Of a stretch of 64,000 nt of DNA, positions 1 to 10,000 are shown in pieces (positions within the stretch are counted from its first letter, which is position 1; each line of letters starts with the position of its first letter). The DNA lies in NCBI RefSeq assembly GCF_001983165.1, contig NZ_MNPU01000017.1, forward strand, positions 51,218-115,217, given 5' to 3'. Source of the stretch: Pseudomonas gessardii. GTDB taxonomy: Bacteria; Pseudomonadota; Gammaproteobacteria; Pseudomonadales; Pseudomonadaceae. The notes below the pieces were generated by a model that saw only the letters and a list, made by a program, of their open reading frames with translations, ran no database searches and was not told the origin of the DNA. The position numbers and the translations under genes are program-made.

Positions 1-69
1 GAGCTGATCTTTCGCGAAGAGCAGGACGTGACAGCACTGCAAAAAGCCCTGGCCGCTTGCCGTCAGTGA
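1..69 (+). CDS. C-terminal end of a CobW/COG0523-type GTPase (partial)
   Basis: An open frame runs from the first base to a TGA at 67-69 and gives about 22 residues ending FREEQDVTALQKALAACRQ. The pattern of an aromatic-charged strand followed by an LxxALxxC-type helix resembles the C-terminal tail of CobW/COG0523 metal-chaperone GTPases. The converging DUF3301 gene overlaps its stop by 7 bp, and from general knowledge a DUF3301 gene sits beside a CobW gene in many pseudomonads. The fragment is too short for a firm family assignment, and the start lies outside the window. Confidence 0.45.
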   Translation, partial: ELIFREEQDVTALQKALAACRQ

Positions 70-455
70 CGGCCCTTGCCGTGCTCCTGGCGCCACTGGC
101 TCAGTTCAATCACTTCGGCGCTGGGCTGTGGTGTCTTTATTTCAAACGGGTAGGGCGCCAGTTCGATCTGCGCACTGTGGGCCCCAAACTGGGTGATGGT
201 GCCGGGATGACGGGCTTCGCCGGTCACGGTGAATTCAAAGTTGTAGACCCGCGCCAAACGCCGTCGGCCGCTGGCGTCCTTGACGAAACCGATGCGTTTC
301 AAGGCCACGGCACCATCGAGCAGTTCGATGTCGAGCTTGGCGCAATGCTGTTTGACCCTCTCCAGCGCGCGCTCGCGCAAGCCGTGGTTGTGCCACACCC
401 AGGCGGCAGCCGCCGCCAGCAGCATCAGCACAAAGATATTTCCCAGGGTCAGCAT
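63..455 (-). CDS. DUF3301 membrane-anchored protein
   Basis: This 130-aa protein has one N-terminal hydrophobic segment at about residues 4-20 (LGNIFVLMLLAAAAAWVW). A short basic stretch follows, then a soluble domain with RxLARVYNFEFTVTGEARHPGTI in its second half. That layout (signal anchor, about 100-aa domain, roughly 130 aa in total) fits the DUF3301 family of gammaproteobacteria, which has no assigned function. It is probably a bitopic inner-membrane protein facing the periplasm. Its 3' end converges on and overlaps the CobW-like gene. Nothing in the sequence suggests a substrate. Confidence 0.75.
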   Translation of the reverse strand: MLTLGNIFVLMLLAAAAAWVWHNHGLRERALERVKQHCAKLDIELLDGAVALKRIGFVKDASGRRRLARVYNFEFTVTGEARHPGTITQFGAHSAQIELAPYPFEIKTPQPSAEVIELSQWRQEHGKGRH

Positions 456-571
456 GCGATTTGCTCCAACAAAGTAAGGCCAGCTTAACTGTGTCTCCGG
501 TCTGTCGTACAGGCTGCTTTTAGTCGCATACTGCGCGGCCAGAATTTAACGGTTTTACGGAAGTTTCCTGC

Positions 572-1444
572 ATGAAACGTACTCCTCATCTGCTTGCGAT
601 CCAGTCCCATGTGGTCTTCGGCCATGCCGGCAACAGCGCCGCCGTGTTTCCCATGCAGCGGGTGGGGGTGAATGTCTGGCCGCTCAACACTGTGCAGTTC
701 TCCAACCATACCCAGTATGGCCAGTGGGCGGGAGAAGTGTTGGCGCCGCAGCAAATTCCTGCGCTGGTGGAGGGGATTGCGGCGATTGGCGAGCTGGGCA
801 ACTGCGATGCAGTGCTGTCCGGCTACTTGGGCAGCGCCGCCCAGGGCCGGGCGATCCTGAGCGGTGTGGCACGGATCAAGGCGATCAACCCCAAGGCCCT
901 GTACCTGTGCGACCCGGTAATGGGCCACCCGGAAAAAGGCTGCATCGTGCCCCAGGAAGTCAGTGATTTTTTGCTGGACGAAGCGCTGGCCATGGCTGAC
1001 TTCTTGTGCCCCAACCAATTGGAGCTGGACAGTTTTTGCGGGCGTAAACCGCAGTCGCTGTTCGATTGCCTGGGCATGGCGCGGGCCCTGCTGGCCCGTG
1101 GACCGAAAGCGGTGCTGGTCAAGCACTTGGATTATCCAGGCAAGCTGGCAGAGGGTTTCGAGATGCTGCTGGTGACGGCTGAAGGCAGTTGGCACCTGCG
1201 TCGGCCATTGCTGGCCTTTGCGCGCCAGCCGGTGGGGGTCGGCGACCTGACGTCGGGCCTGTTCCTGGCGCGGGTGTTGCTGGGCGACAGCCTGCTGGCG
1301 GCCTTCGAGTTCACCGCCGCAGCCGTGCACGAAGTACTGCTGGAAACCCAGGCGTGCGCCAGCTACGAGTTGGAATTGGTGCGGGCCCAGGACCGCATCG
1401 CCCATCCGCGTGTGCGCTTTGAAGCCACGCCGATCAGCCTCTAA
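572..1444 (+). CDS. pdxY: Pyridoxal kinase PdxY
   Basis: PdxY phosphorylates pyridoxal with ATP in the vitamin B6 salvage pathway. The 290-aa product matches the usual length. It opens with [21 protein letters not shown], the substrate-binding SxVxxGxxGNxAAxFP signature of PdxK/PdxY. It also has [11 protein letters not shown], the segment [16 protein letters not shown], and the anion-hole/catalytic region with [14 protein letters not shown], where the Asp of GDLxSG is the catalytic base. It lies alone between converging and divergent neighbours with no operon partner. The ATG at 572 follows a weak purine-rich stretch, but it gives the correct N-terminus for the family. Confidence 0.95.
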   Translation: MKRTPHLLAIQSHVVFGHAGNSAAVFPMQRVGVNVWPLNTVQFSNHTQYGQWAGEVLAPQQIPALVEGIAAIGELGNCDAVLSGYLGSAAQGRAILSGVARIKAINPKALYLCDPVMGHPEKGCIVPQEVSDFLLDEALAMADFLCPNQLELDSFCGRKPQSLFDCLGMARALLARGPKAVLVKHLDYPGKLAEGFEMLLVTAEGSWHLRRPLLAFARQPVGVGDLTSGLFLARVLLGDSLLAAFEFTAAAVHEVLLETQACASYELELVRAQDRIAHPRVRFEATPISL

Positions 1445-1479
1445 CACCACCAGCCCAATGTGGGGTCCACAGCCTGGGA

Positions 1480-1965
1480 TCAGAGAGTGTCAGCCTTGAT
1501 CTCCTGGTAGCGCTTCTCCAGCTCCTGGCGAACCTGCCGGCGCTGTTTGGCCTGGATAAACCGGCGCTTGTCTTCACTGCTCTGTGGCTGCAACGTGGGC
1601 ACGGCGGTCGGTTTGCGGTCGTCGTCGACGGCGACCATGGTGAAGAAGCAACTGTTGGTATGGCGTACCGAACGCTCGCGGATGTTCTCGGTGACGACCT
1701 TGACCCCCACTTCCATCGACGTATTGCCGGTGTAGTTGACCGAAGCCAGGAATGTCACGAGCTCGCCCACATGGATCGGCTCGCGAAAAGTCACCTGGTC
1801 CACCGACAGTGTGACTACGTAGCGGCCGGCATAACGGCTGGCGCAGGCGTAGGCCACTTCGTCGAGGTATTTGAGCAGGGTGCCACCGTGGACATTGCCT
1901 GAAAAATTGGCCATATCAGGGGTCATCAATACCGTCATCGACAGCTGGGCGTTTCCGGGTTCCAT
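1480..1965 (-). CDS. Acyl-CoA thioesterase, hotdog fold (YciA/BFIT type)
   Basis: This cytosolic 161-aa enzyme is predicted to hydrolyse acyl-CoA thioesters. The hotdog signature GNVHGGTLLKYLDEVAYACA (residues about 24-43) contains the HGG-x-LL-K-x-x-D motif with the catalytic Asp. It is followed by VTLSVDQVTFREPIHVGELVTF, typical of the single-hotdog YciA-like thioesterases. The last 35 residues are a charged helix rich in Arg and Gln. It is transcribed away from the antiporter gene. The 292 bp between the two starts should hold both promoters, but I could not place -35/-10 boxes with confidence. Substrate chain length cannot be read from sequence. Confidence 0.9.
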   Translation of the reverse strand: MEPGNAQLSMTVLMTPDMANFSGNVHGGTLLKYLDEVAYACASRYAGRYVVTLSVDQVTFREPIHVGELVTFLASVNYTGNTSMEVGVKVVTENIRERSVRHTNSCFFTMVAVDDDRKPTAVPTLQPQSSEDKRRFIQAKQRRQVRQELEKRYQEIKADTL

Positions 1966-2257
1966 AGCACACTCACGGTTGTAGGCATTGGTTGGGGGGC
2001 ACCTCTGCGGATGCTGGAATCATTACAGCGCCATCCCTTACGGGACGCCGGGGCGGGGCTTGCCGTCACGCCCGGGTCGATCTGTTTCCATATATTGCAC
2101 CGGCTTTCTGCCGCAAGTCGCGGTGTTACCCTTGAAAAGCTCATTTCAAGGGCATTTCTTACGAATAACACAGACTTTTCCTTCCGCACATTGCGCGCCG
2201 TTGTGGCGGCTGCGTGGAACCTGGGAACGTGCCAGTACCCTCAAGGAGCCCCTCGCC

Positions 2258-4021
2258 ATGCACGCCATCAGCTTTATCCAGGACTTGGCGGTGATCATGC
2301 TCGTGGCAGGGGTGGTGACCATCCTGTTCCACCGTCTCAAGCAGCCGGTCGTCCTGGGGTACATCGTCGCCGGCTTTATCATCGGCCCGCACACCCCGCC
2401 ATTCGGCCTGATCCACGACGAAGACACCATCAAGACCCTGGCTGAGCTGGGGGTGATCTTCCTGATGTTCTGCCTGGGCCTGGAGTTCAGCCTGCGCAAG
2501 CTGTTCAAGGTGGGCGCCACGGCGTTTATCGCGGCCTTCCTGGAAATCATCCTGATGATCTGGATTGGCTACGAAATTGGCCAATGGTTCGACTGGAACA
2601 CCATGGACTCGCTGTTCCTCGGCGCGATTCTGGCGATTTCCTCGACCACCATCATCGTCAAGGCCCTCAACGACCTGAAGATGAAAAACCAGCGCTTTGC
2701 CCAACTGATCTTTGGCGTGCTGATCGTCGAAGACATTCTGGGCATTGGCATCATCGCCCTGCTGTCGAGTATCGCCGTCAGTGGCACGGTCAGTTCCGGC
2801 GAGGTGTTTTCCACGGTCGGCAAGCTCTCGCTGTTCATGATCGTGGCCCTGGTGATCGGCATCTTGCTGGTGCCACGGCTGCTGGCCTACGTGGCCAAGT
2901 TTGAAAGCAACGAGATGTTGCTGATCACCGTCCTGGGCCTGTGTTTCGGTTTTTGCCTGCTGGTGGTCAAGCTGGAGTACAGCATGGTGCTGGGCGCCTT
3001 CCTGATCGGTGCGATCATGGCTGAATCCCGGCAGTTGCTGAAAATCGAGCGCCTGATCGAGCCGGTTCGCGACATGTTCAGCGCGATCTTCTTTGTGGCC
3101 ATCGGCTTGATGATCGACCCGCAGATCCTGCTGCAATACGCGTGGCCGATTGCGGTGATTACCGTGGCCGTGGTGCTGGGCAAGATGCTGTCCTGTGGCC
3201 TTGGCGCGTTTATCGCCGGTAACGACGGCCGCACCTCGTTGCGGGTGGGCATGGGGCTGTCACAGATTGGCGAGTTTTCTTTCATCATTGCGGCGCTGGG
3301 GATGACCTTGCAGGTCACCAGCGACTTTCTCTACCCGGTGGCGGTGGCCGTGTCGGCGATTACCACCTTGCTCACGCCGTACCTGATTCGTGGTGCCGAC
3401 CCGTTGTCCTTGAAGATCGCGGCGGTGATGCCGCAGCGCCTGAGCCGGGTGTTTGGCCTGTATGGCGAATGGCTGCGCAGCATCCAACCCCAGGGCGAAG
3501 GCGCGATGCTGGCGTCGATGATCCGCAAGATCATCCTGCAGGTGGGGGTGAACCTGGCGCTGGTGGTGGCAATCTTCTTTACCGGTAGCTTTTTCGCCGC
3601 GCGGATTGGCGGGTATCTGCAAGGCTGGATCAGTGATCCAAGTTGGCAGAAGGCATTGATCTGGGGCGCTGCGTTGTTGCTGTCGCTGCCATTTTTGATC
3701 GCCGCGTATCGCAAGCTCAAGGCGCTGTCGATGTTGCTGGCGGAGATGAGTGTGAAGCCGGAAATGGCCGGGCGCCATACCCAGCGCGTGCGGCGAGTGA
3801 TTGCCGAACTGATCCCGATCCTCTCGCTGTTGGTGATTTTCCTGCTATTGGCAGCCTTGTCGGCCAGTATCCTGCCGACCAACAAGTTGCTGGTGTTGAT
3901 TGCCGTGGTGGCGGCGGCAGTGGCCGCCGTGCTCTGGCGCTGGTTCATCCGCATCCATACGCGTATGCAGGTAGCCTTGCTGGAGACCCTGGACAATCAC
4001 AAGGACACGCCGGAGCACTGA
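2258..4021 (+). CDS. CPA2-family cation/proton antiporter (KefB-like membrane domain)
   Basis: The start is the ATG at 2258, preceded at good spacing by AAGGAG (2243-2248). A longer upstream reading frame encodes no recognisable protein. The 587-aa product has the Na+/H+ exchanger fold: about 12 membrane segments with LGYIVAGFIIGPH, FLMFCLGLEFSLRKL, AISSTTIIVKAL, and GMGLSQIGEFSFIIA. These match the KefB/KefC transporter domain. No RCK/TrkA-N NAD-binding domain follows. Instead residues about 430-570 carry further hydrophobic helices, so glutathione or NAD gating as in true KefB is unlikely. It probably exports K+ or Na+ in exchange for protons at the inner membrane. Confidence 0.88.
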   Translation: MHAISFIQDLAVIMLVAGVVTILFHRLKQPVVLGYIVAGFIIGPHTPPFGLIHDEDTIKTLAELGVIFLMFCLGLEFSLRKLFKVGATAFIAAFLEIILMIWIGYEIGQWFDWNTMDSLFLGAILAISSTTIIVKALNDLKMKNQRFAQLIFGVLIVEDILGIGIIALLSSIAVSGTVSSGEVFSTVGKLSLFMIVALVIGILLVPRLLAYVAKFESNEMLLITVLGLCFGFCLLVVKLEYSMVLGAFLIGAIMAESRQLLKIERLIEPVRDMFSAIFFVAIGLMIDPQILLQYAWPIAVITVAVVLGKMLSCGLGAFIAGNDGRTSLRVGMGLSQIGEFSFIIAALGMTLQVTSDFLYPVAVAVSAITTLLTPYLIRGADPLSLKIAAVMPQRLSRVFGLYGEWLRSIQPQGEGAMLASMIRKIILQVGVNLALVVAIFFTGSFFAARIGGYLQGWISDPSWQKALIWGAALLLSLPFLIAAYRKLKALSMLLAEMSVKPEMAGRHTQRVRRVIAELIPILSLLVIFLLLAALSASILPTNKLLVLIAVVAAAVAAVLWRWFIRIHTRMQVALLETLDNHKDTPEH

Positions 4022-4025
4022 CCGT

Positions 4026-4056
4026 ATGTGGCGAGGGGGCAAGCCCATCGCCACGT
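4026..4056. repeat. Degenerate REP-type stem-loop
   Basis: The arms ATGTGGCGA and TCGCCACGT pair with one mismatch around a GGGGGCAAGCCCA core. The element lies five bases after the antiporter stop and resembles the short extragenic palindromes with a TGTGGCGAGGGGG head that are common in fluorescent pseudomonads. It may protect or terminate the upstream mRNA, although no T-run follows. Confidence 0.55.
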
Positions 4057-4081
4057 AAACCGGCCTGTCACAGGCTTGGGA

Positions 4082-4504
4082 TCAGCTTTCCAGCCACACG
4101 TCCCGTGCCCAGTGCCACACCGACTCCCAGGACTCTTCGGTCACCAGTTCCTCTTCACCGGACCACAACACCACCGTGCCGTCTTCTTCGACGCAGTAGT
4201 AGTCGTCGCCGTCCTGGCAAATCGGGATCAGCTCGCGAGGCACGCCAATATCCCAGGCATTGGCGGCGACTTCCGGCAGATAGGTGTGGGACTGGGGGTC
4301 GGTGATGGTCACCGGCTCCAGGCTGCCATACACCACATCGCTGACGGTCAGCAGGAATTCCTTGAATACAAACGGGATGTTGATAAACAGCTGTTCTTCG
4401 ACTTCCACCAACTGGTCTTCGTCGGGCAGTTCCAGAGGAACCGGTACCGGTTCGTTGGCTTCACGCAATTGTTCGATGACTTCTTCCACGGCCGGGATCC
4501 TCAT
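4082..4504 (-). CDS. SMI1/KNR4 (SUKH) family protein
   Basis: This acidic 140-aa protein has the SUKH-fold pattern: LELPDEDQLVEVEEQLFINIPFVFKEFLLTVSDVVYG at residues about 24-60, then DIGVPRELIPICQDGDDYYCVEEDGTVVLWSGEEE at about 84-118, and a Trp-rich end SWESVWHWARDVW. Many SUKH proteins are immunity proteins against contact-dependent toxins, but no toxin gene is adjacent and the neighbours are housekeeping genes. I therefore read this as a conserved cytosolic member of unknown role. The start ATG at 4504 gives a plausible N-terminus. Confidence 0.8.
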   Translation of the reverse strand: MRIPAVEEVIEQLREANEPVPVPLELPDEDQLVEVEEQLFINIPFVFKEFLLTVSDVVYGSLEPVTITDPQSHTYLPEVAANAWDIGVPRELIPICQDGDDYYCVEEDGTVVLWSGEEELVTEESWESVWHWARDVWLES

Positions 4505-4571
4505 GCTAGATGGCGCGGTTTATAGGGGCGTTTTATACAGTAGCTCGCTATAAGTGCAACCGCGAAATAGA

Positions 4572-4592
4572 AAACCCGGTGAAGCCGGTTAA
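4572..4592 (-). terminator. Likely Rho-independent terminator of the Slam gene
   Basis: On the minus strand the sequence reads CCGG-CTTCA-CCGG followed by GTTTTCTATT, a short GC hairpin leading into a T-rich stretch. It overlaps the stop codon of the Slam-type gene, the last gene of the iron locus. The stem is only 4-6 bp, so strength is uncertain. Confidence 0.45.
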
Positions 4593-6088
4593 AACTGCTT
4601 TTCTAGCTTTAGGCTGATGCTGTTTTTGTCGTAGGAATAAAGCCAATCCACATTACTGACAACCTTGTTGTACTTGACCGTCAGGCTGGGCACCGCATCC
4701 AGCACCGCCAGGCGTGGGGCACGTAGGATAAAGGTGTAGCCTTGTTCTTTCTCATTGCGTCGGTCATCGACGATAGCGCTGTAGGCATCGTATTGGCGTT
4801 TGCGGTACGAGGCGAACAGCACGGCGCTGACGCCCACCTCGAAATCCTTCGCCACCCCTAGCCGCACGCCCTTTTGCAGGTAGGCCGCCGTGCGGTCCTG
4901 GGTGTTGCGGTCGCTCAGGTCTACGCCGCCGAACAGCGTCCACCGCTGGGGCAGGGCCTGCCACAGGGTGGCGTAGACCGAACTGATGCCGCCGTCGAGG
5001 TTGCTATTGATCTCGTGTTTGTAGGCCATGTCCTTGTATTCGCCTTCCAGCTTGAACATACGCGTGGCCGACAGTGTATGAGTCCATTCGCCGCGCAGCC
5101 CCCAGGCGCTGTACATGGCGTTGTCACCAATCGTATTGAATTCAAACGACGGCCCGAGGGCGTACTGGTTTTTGGCGTCGTGGTAGCTATAGCCGGCGTT
5201 ATTGATGAGGGTGCCTTCGTTGTACTTGCTCTGTTTTTCATAGGCCTGGCCATAGAGCAGCGAGCGCATGAACACCCCGTGATGGCCGCTGATGGCCACG
5301 CGTTTGTTGAGCGTGGCCTCGTAGTCCGCGCCGTGGGCAGACACGGCCTTGGGCAGTGAGCGTTTGACGTAGATGGTTTCGTCGGGGGTGACGTAGCGAT
5401 AAGTCACCTCGCTTTCCGGGGACTGGTTGAGGTTGTAGCCCCAGGTCGGGCCGATAGCCAGGGAGCCCTGCCAGTCTTCACGGTGGTCCAGGGCCTGGAT
5501 AAAACTGTCGACGGTCTTGCCCACGCCCATGGCTTGCGCGTCAGCTGGGCTGAGGCTGCTGCTGATCTGCTGGAATACGCTGTTGGACTCGCCATCCTTG
5601 CGGTTCTCGAACAACACCCGCGCCAGTTCCAGGCGCCCGGGCAGGAAGTCGGCCTGCAATGCCAGCAACTGGCGGTATTGGCTTTCGGCCTGTTCAAGAT
5701 CGCCATCGGCGCGGGCCAGGCCGCCCTTGGCATAGGCGGTGAGCATCGGGTCGTGGCCGGGCAGGGCGGTGTAGCGCCTAAGGTAATCCCTGGCTTGCGG
5801 CCATTGCTGGCGCTCGATGGACAGGTACACCGCGCGCCCCAGTTCATCGAGGTTGTTGCCCACGCTGTAGGTCTGCCCATCGATATTCAACAGCGGCGGT
5901 GCGCCGTCGCTGGGCAGTTCATCCTTGAGCAGCTCGCGCTCTTGCTGGTTGGCGCGGTATTCGATGGTCTGGTTCAGGCGCAGGCGGGTGTCCTGGTCGG
6001 CGGCAAAAACCCTCGGGGCCATGGACAGCAGCAGAAAAAAGGGCAGAACGTGGAGCGTAAGGGATCGCATGCAGTAGGGCTGGGGCAT
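4589..6088 (-). CDS. Slam-type (type XI secretion) outer-membrane translocator, TPR + DUF560 barrel
   Basis: Surface lipoprotein assembly modulators move lipoproteins or soluble hemophores across the outer membrane. The protein has a signal peptide ending near SMAPRVFA-ADQ. TPR-like helices follow at residues about 80-200 (AVYLSIERQQWPQARDYLRRYTALPGHDPML, and AESQYRQLLALQADFLPGRLELARVLFENR). A C-terminal beta-barrel of about 290 residues ends in a strand finishing with Phe (SISLKLEKQF). This TPR plus 14-strand DUF560 layout and about 490-aa length define Slam/HsmA proteins. It lies directly downstream of its likely substrate, the TbpB-barrel protein. An alternative start at Met7 (6070) gives a cleaner signal peptide. 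Known of the family: Slam barrels recognise the 8-strand TbpB-like domain. Confidence 0.88.
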   Translation of the reverse strand: MPQPYCMRSLTLHVLPFFLLLSMAPRVFAADQDTRLRLNQTIEYRANQQERELLKDELPSDGAPPLLNIDGQTYSVGNNLDELGRAVYLSIERQQWPQARDYLRRYTALPGHDPMLTAYAKGGLARADGDLEQAESQYRQLLALQADFLPGRLELARVLFENRKDGESNSVFQQISSSLSPADAQAMGVGKTVDSFIQALDHREDWQGSLAIGPTWGYNLNQSPESEVTYRYVTPDETIYVKRSLPKAVSAHGADYEATLNKRVAISGHHGVFMRSLLYGQAYEKQSKYNEGTLINNAGYSYHDAKNQYALGPSFEFNTIGDNAMYSAWGLRGEWTHTLSATRMFKLEGEYKDMAYKHEINSNLDGGISSVYATLWQALPQRWTLFGGVDLSDRNTQDRTAAYLQKGVRLGVAKDFEVGVSAVLFASYRKRQYDAYSAIVDDRRNEKEQGYTFILRAPRLAVLDAVPSLTVKYNKVVSNVDWLYSYDKNSISLKLEKQF

Positions 6089-6118
6089 TACCGGGCTCTC
6101 GGGATCGCTTCAAAACGC

Positions 6119-6151
6119 CAAAAGCAAGTGCCTGGGGGCAGGCACTTGCTT
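6119..6151 (-). terminator. Strong intercistronic hairpin (attenuator or partial terminator)
   Basis: A perfect 13-bp stem (AAGCAAGTGCCTG at 6122-6134 with CAGGCACTTGCTT at 6139-6151) encloses a GGGG loop. On the minus strand it is followed by TTTTGG, so it resembles an intrinsic terminator with a short U-run. It lies 30 bp after the hemophilin-like gene and before the Slam gene, so it would favour transcription of the secreted protein over its translocator. Confidence 0.7.
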
Positions 6152-6181
6152 GGGTGGTGCTACAACAGGTTCAACGGGCGA

Positions 6182-6940
6182 TTACTTGGCGACGCCACCG
6201 AAGGCGGTGTCGTAGTTGCGGTCGGTGAACTTGGCGATACCGGCCAGCGACGCGGTAGAGCCTGCGCCGAAGAAGCTGCCTTGTGAGGTGCCGGACGAAA
6301 GCAATGCGTTGGTTGCGGTATTACGCGCCTGGGCAGTACCGGCGAAGCCTGCGGTGGCGGTGTCGATGGCTGCGGTGACTTGAACTTTAAGCGCGCTGTT
6401 GCTCAGCGAGCCGGTCAAGGTGGGTGTCGCGTTGCCGAACGAGGCGGTCAGGTCGCCAGACAGCACATTCGCCCCGGAGTAGTTGTTGATGCCCTGTACT
6501 GCATAGGTCACGTTGGCTGTTGGCAATACACGGCCGGTGGTGTCGCCGGAGTAGTACACGACACGGGTCGGGTCGTTGGTGGCGCCGGTCTGCGACCATT
6601 CGCCGTAGTACACCTGCTGGTTGGCGACTTGTTTGAAGTCGAAGTTGCCAAGGGCGGAGTGAGAGGCTGGCATCATCGCCGGGGTAATGGTTGTCACCCC
6701 ATTGGTGTCAGTGGCCACCATGCCTTTGAGGCCGCTAAACGGCACTTTTGCGCCACCGTAGAACGCGAGGACGCCCACGGCGGGCTGGCCTGGCGAGCTT
6801 GGGTGGTTAGGCGATGTGGCGCCCGTGCCGCCGACGACGATAGTACCGGTGTAACTTTGCGCGGAAGAAGTGTCTGCCTGGGCAACGCCGGCTAGACCCA
6901 GAAGTGCCACTGCCAATACTGTGTAGTTGAAAGATTTCAT
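6182..6940 (-). CDS. Secreted hemophilin-like protein with C-terminal TbpB-type barrel (Slam substrate)
   Basis: I chose the Met at 6940 because it begins a clean signal peptide (MKSFNYTVLAVALLGLAGVAQA-D) and has GGATG upstream; an in-frame ATG at 6952 would add four residues. The mature protein of about 230 aa is rich in Gly, Ala, Ser and Thr. It ends in GSFFGAGSTASLAGIAKF followed by AFGG, the hallmark of the 8-strand TbpB-like domain (AxFFGxxAxxLGGxF ... FGAKK) used as a Slam recognition barrel. No lipobox Cys is present, so it is predicted to be released, as for the soluble hemophore HphA. Its ligand is inferred (heme) from the neighbouring TonB receptor, Slam and Fur-controlled sigma factor, not shown by sequence. 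Confidence 0.75.
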   Translation of the reverse strand: MKSFNYTVLAVALLGLAGVAQADTSSAQSYTGTIVVGGTGATSPNHPSSPGQPAVGVLAFYGGAKVPFSGLKGMVATDTNGVTTITPAMMPASHSALGNFDFKQVANQQVYYGEWSQTGATNDPTRVVYYSGDTTGRVLPTANVTYAVQGINNYSGANVLSGDLTASFGNATPTLTGSLSNSALKVQVTAAIDTATAGFAGTAQARNTATNALLSSGTSQGSFFGAGSTASLAGIAKFTDRNYDTAFGGVAK

Positions 6941-7028
6941 TTCATCATCCATTGAGTGATTTAAATTAAGTCAACACGTCAAGCGTTTGCCAATTTCTTC
7001 TTTAGCCTCCCATGCAGTACCTCCAAAC

Positions 7029-10000
7029 TTAAAAAGTAGTGGTGAAAGCGAGTTTTAACGTTCGACCGGGCGCGGGCATGGCCGAACGCGTCAGTGGGTC
7101 GATGTAATAAAGGTTGCTCAAGTTGGTGCCGGTTAACTCGATGGATGCGTCATCGGTCAATTTGTAGTTAACGTAGGCGTCATACGTGATGATCTTGTCC
7201 CATGACATGGGCGTATTCAGGTAATAACTGACCATGGCGCTGTTGGGGTAGTTGTCATAGAACTTGTTTTCATGTTGGCGGTAATAAATAGCCCGTCCGC
7301 CCACTTCCAGTTTGCGATCAAGGAAGCGCGCACCTAACCCGAGGTTGGCAGTCCACTCCGGCATTGCCATGCTCACCAGGTATCCACCTACAAAACCGTC
7401 ATCCACGCAGTTGGGGGTACTGCCATCGGTGCTGACGGAGACCGCCGAGTTTTCATCGCAGACTCTGTTTTTCAGGACATGGCCGATACTCATATCGGTG
7501 AAAAAACGTCCGTTATCGTAGCGACCCTGGAACTCCACGCCGGAAGTGACTTGCTTCTCAAGGTTACTGAAGCGCAGTTGTGGGTCGCGTTCGATCACGT
7601 TTTTTGTAGTGTTGTAGTAATAGCTCAGCTTGATGTCAGCGCTTTCACTGCCACCCCAGCCGGCCAGGTTATGGATGTAGGCGGCTTCGTAGTTATGCGC
7701 ATGTTCTGGCTCAAGCCCCCAGGGGTTGACCGATGAGGAAAAGCCAATGGTGCTTTCAAACATGCTTGGGTAACGGATGGCCTCGCTGTAGCGCAGGTAG
7801 ACCCGGCCATTTTCCGAGGTATAGAACGTTGCAGAAAGCGAAGGTGTCCAGCCACTGTCTTTCTGGTGTTTGGCTTTGATATCTTTTTCGTAGCCCTCGC
7901 CGTTTCCGGAAGCGCTGCAGGAAATGATATTTTCGCCTGCACTCAATCCATTAATGCATGGATTGTTATCGCGTGAATAACGACCTTTTGCGTCACTCGC
8001 CCAATCCGCCTTGTGCTGAGTGTCTTGCACACGTGGTGTTTGTTGTTTGATTACGTCAATTATCTCCTGACGCTCCGACTCCGGGGTATCAAACATATCC
8101 CAGAAAACTTTGTTGTTTGCAATTTGTCGATCAATGTCGGCTTGCCACTCGGACTCGGTCAGCGTCTTTCGCGTGGTGTAATCCACCTGCCGCCCGGTTT
8201 CTTCAAGTTGTGTTGTGACCCCACTCTTGTCTTGGGCACTTTTCAAGTAGTCATCAAATGCCCAATAAGACGAATAACGCATCCCCGCCTCAAACTTGGC
8301 AAAACTCACGGGCCGCCAGTCGAATTTGAAGTTGTATTCCTGTTCCTCGCGGCGTCCGGCCCGAGGGTACATGCGCAACGTGTCGCTGATGATAGGGTCG
8401 TAATAGTTGTCGTTCGAGCCCAACTTTTCATGCTGATAACTACCACCCAGGGTCAGATCGAGGCTATCAAGCAACTTAAACTTATTGCTTGCGGTCAGGC
8501 CGACCCGATCATGCTTGGCGTTGGCCAGGGCGGTATTACGGTACACCGGGTCGGTGATGGTGGTTTGATTGGGCACGCCACCGCTGCTGTAGGTATCGCT
8601 ACGGGTGTTGGTCATCCACAGGTTGGAATAGAAATCCACCCACGGGTTGCCTTCGGGCTTGAGGTTGTATTCCAGGTTGTAGGCTTTGCTTTGCACATGG
8701 CTCAACGGCCATTGCGGCACGCCGTTGGTGGCGGCGTCGTAAGTCGTGCCGGGTTTAAAGAACGAGATCCGTGATGGCAGGATCTCGCCGTACAGCGCAT
8801 CGGTGTCGCGATAGCCGAATTCCAGGGACTGGTTTTCATCAATCTTGAGTTTGGCCTTGCCCAGCCAGGACTCCATCTTGCTGGAGGTGTTGGGCACTTC
8901 ATCGCCCGGTTTGTAGATAGTGGCGAGGTTGGGAATGTAGTCAAACTCGCCGTTGACTTGCTTGCCGCTGGAATAGAAGCCGCTCTTGTTCTTACCCGCG
9001 TAGTGGTTGCCTTTTTCACGCAAGGCGTAGGCTGCCAGCAGTTCGAATTTTTCCTGGCGCGTGGCCAGTGCCAGGCGGTAGGCGGAGTCATCGCTGGACA
9101 GCAGTTTGTTACTGCTGCTGGTGCGTGGGTGTTTGTACAGCGAGTGATCGTAATAGCCCCTGATGGGTGAGTACTCATAGCCGGGGCTGGGCATTTGCCC
9201 GGTCATCAGCGTCGGCAGTTTGGGCGACACCGAGTTGTTGCTGCCTTCGATTTTAAGTTCGCCACCATATTCCTGGTCCTGCTTGAGCACGTCGTCGACG
9301 TTTAGGGTGCTGGCCACCACCGCGCCGCCAATGCCGCTGTAGACGTTACGCTCCAGGTTCGGCCCCTTGAGCACCTTGATACTGCCGATCAGGTTGGGGT
9401 CGATATAGTTACGGTTGTTGGCGCCCATGTAGCCGCGATAAGCGGTGATTGCCTGTTCGGTGCCGTCGATGGTCAGGGGCACGCGGCCAGGGCCCTGGAT
9501 GCCGCGGATGTTCGGATCCAGTGCGCCGCTGTTGCGCGAATCGCCGCTGTACACGTTGAGCATGCCCTTGAACATATCGGCGGGGGCCGCGCCTTTGTAG
9601 CGTTCGATCTGCTCCTTGCCGGCATACACCGAGGAGATGTCCTGATCGTAGATATCGTTGTAGCCCTTTTCGTCGCGGGACTGCTTGCCTTCCATGCCCA
9701 TGACGTAGGTCGGATGCAGGTCGCCGGCCTGGATCCCCGTCGAATTGGGTGCCGATTGCACCTGGATGATCGGGCGCTCGGCTGAGCCGGTGAGGCTGTA
9801 GCTGACCCCTTGGTTGGCCAGCAGTGTTTGCAGCGCAGCGTCCAGGGACAGGCGACCCTTGACCGGGTTGCCGTAGCTGTTGGTGAAGTCGTTGCTGCCC
9901 AGATACAGCTCGACACCGGCCTGGCGCGCCAGCAGGACCAAGGCTTGATCCAGCGCCAGGGTGGGCACGTCGAAGTTGTGTACGTCAGTGGCCGGGGCGT

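Noticed and set aside
4082..4504. SUKH protein as immunity gene of a contact-dependent toxin
   Set aside because: No toxin, Rhs or VgrG gene is adjacent, and neighbours are housekeeping genes. Fold alone is not enough.
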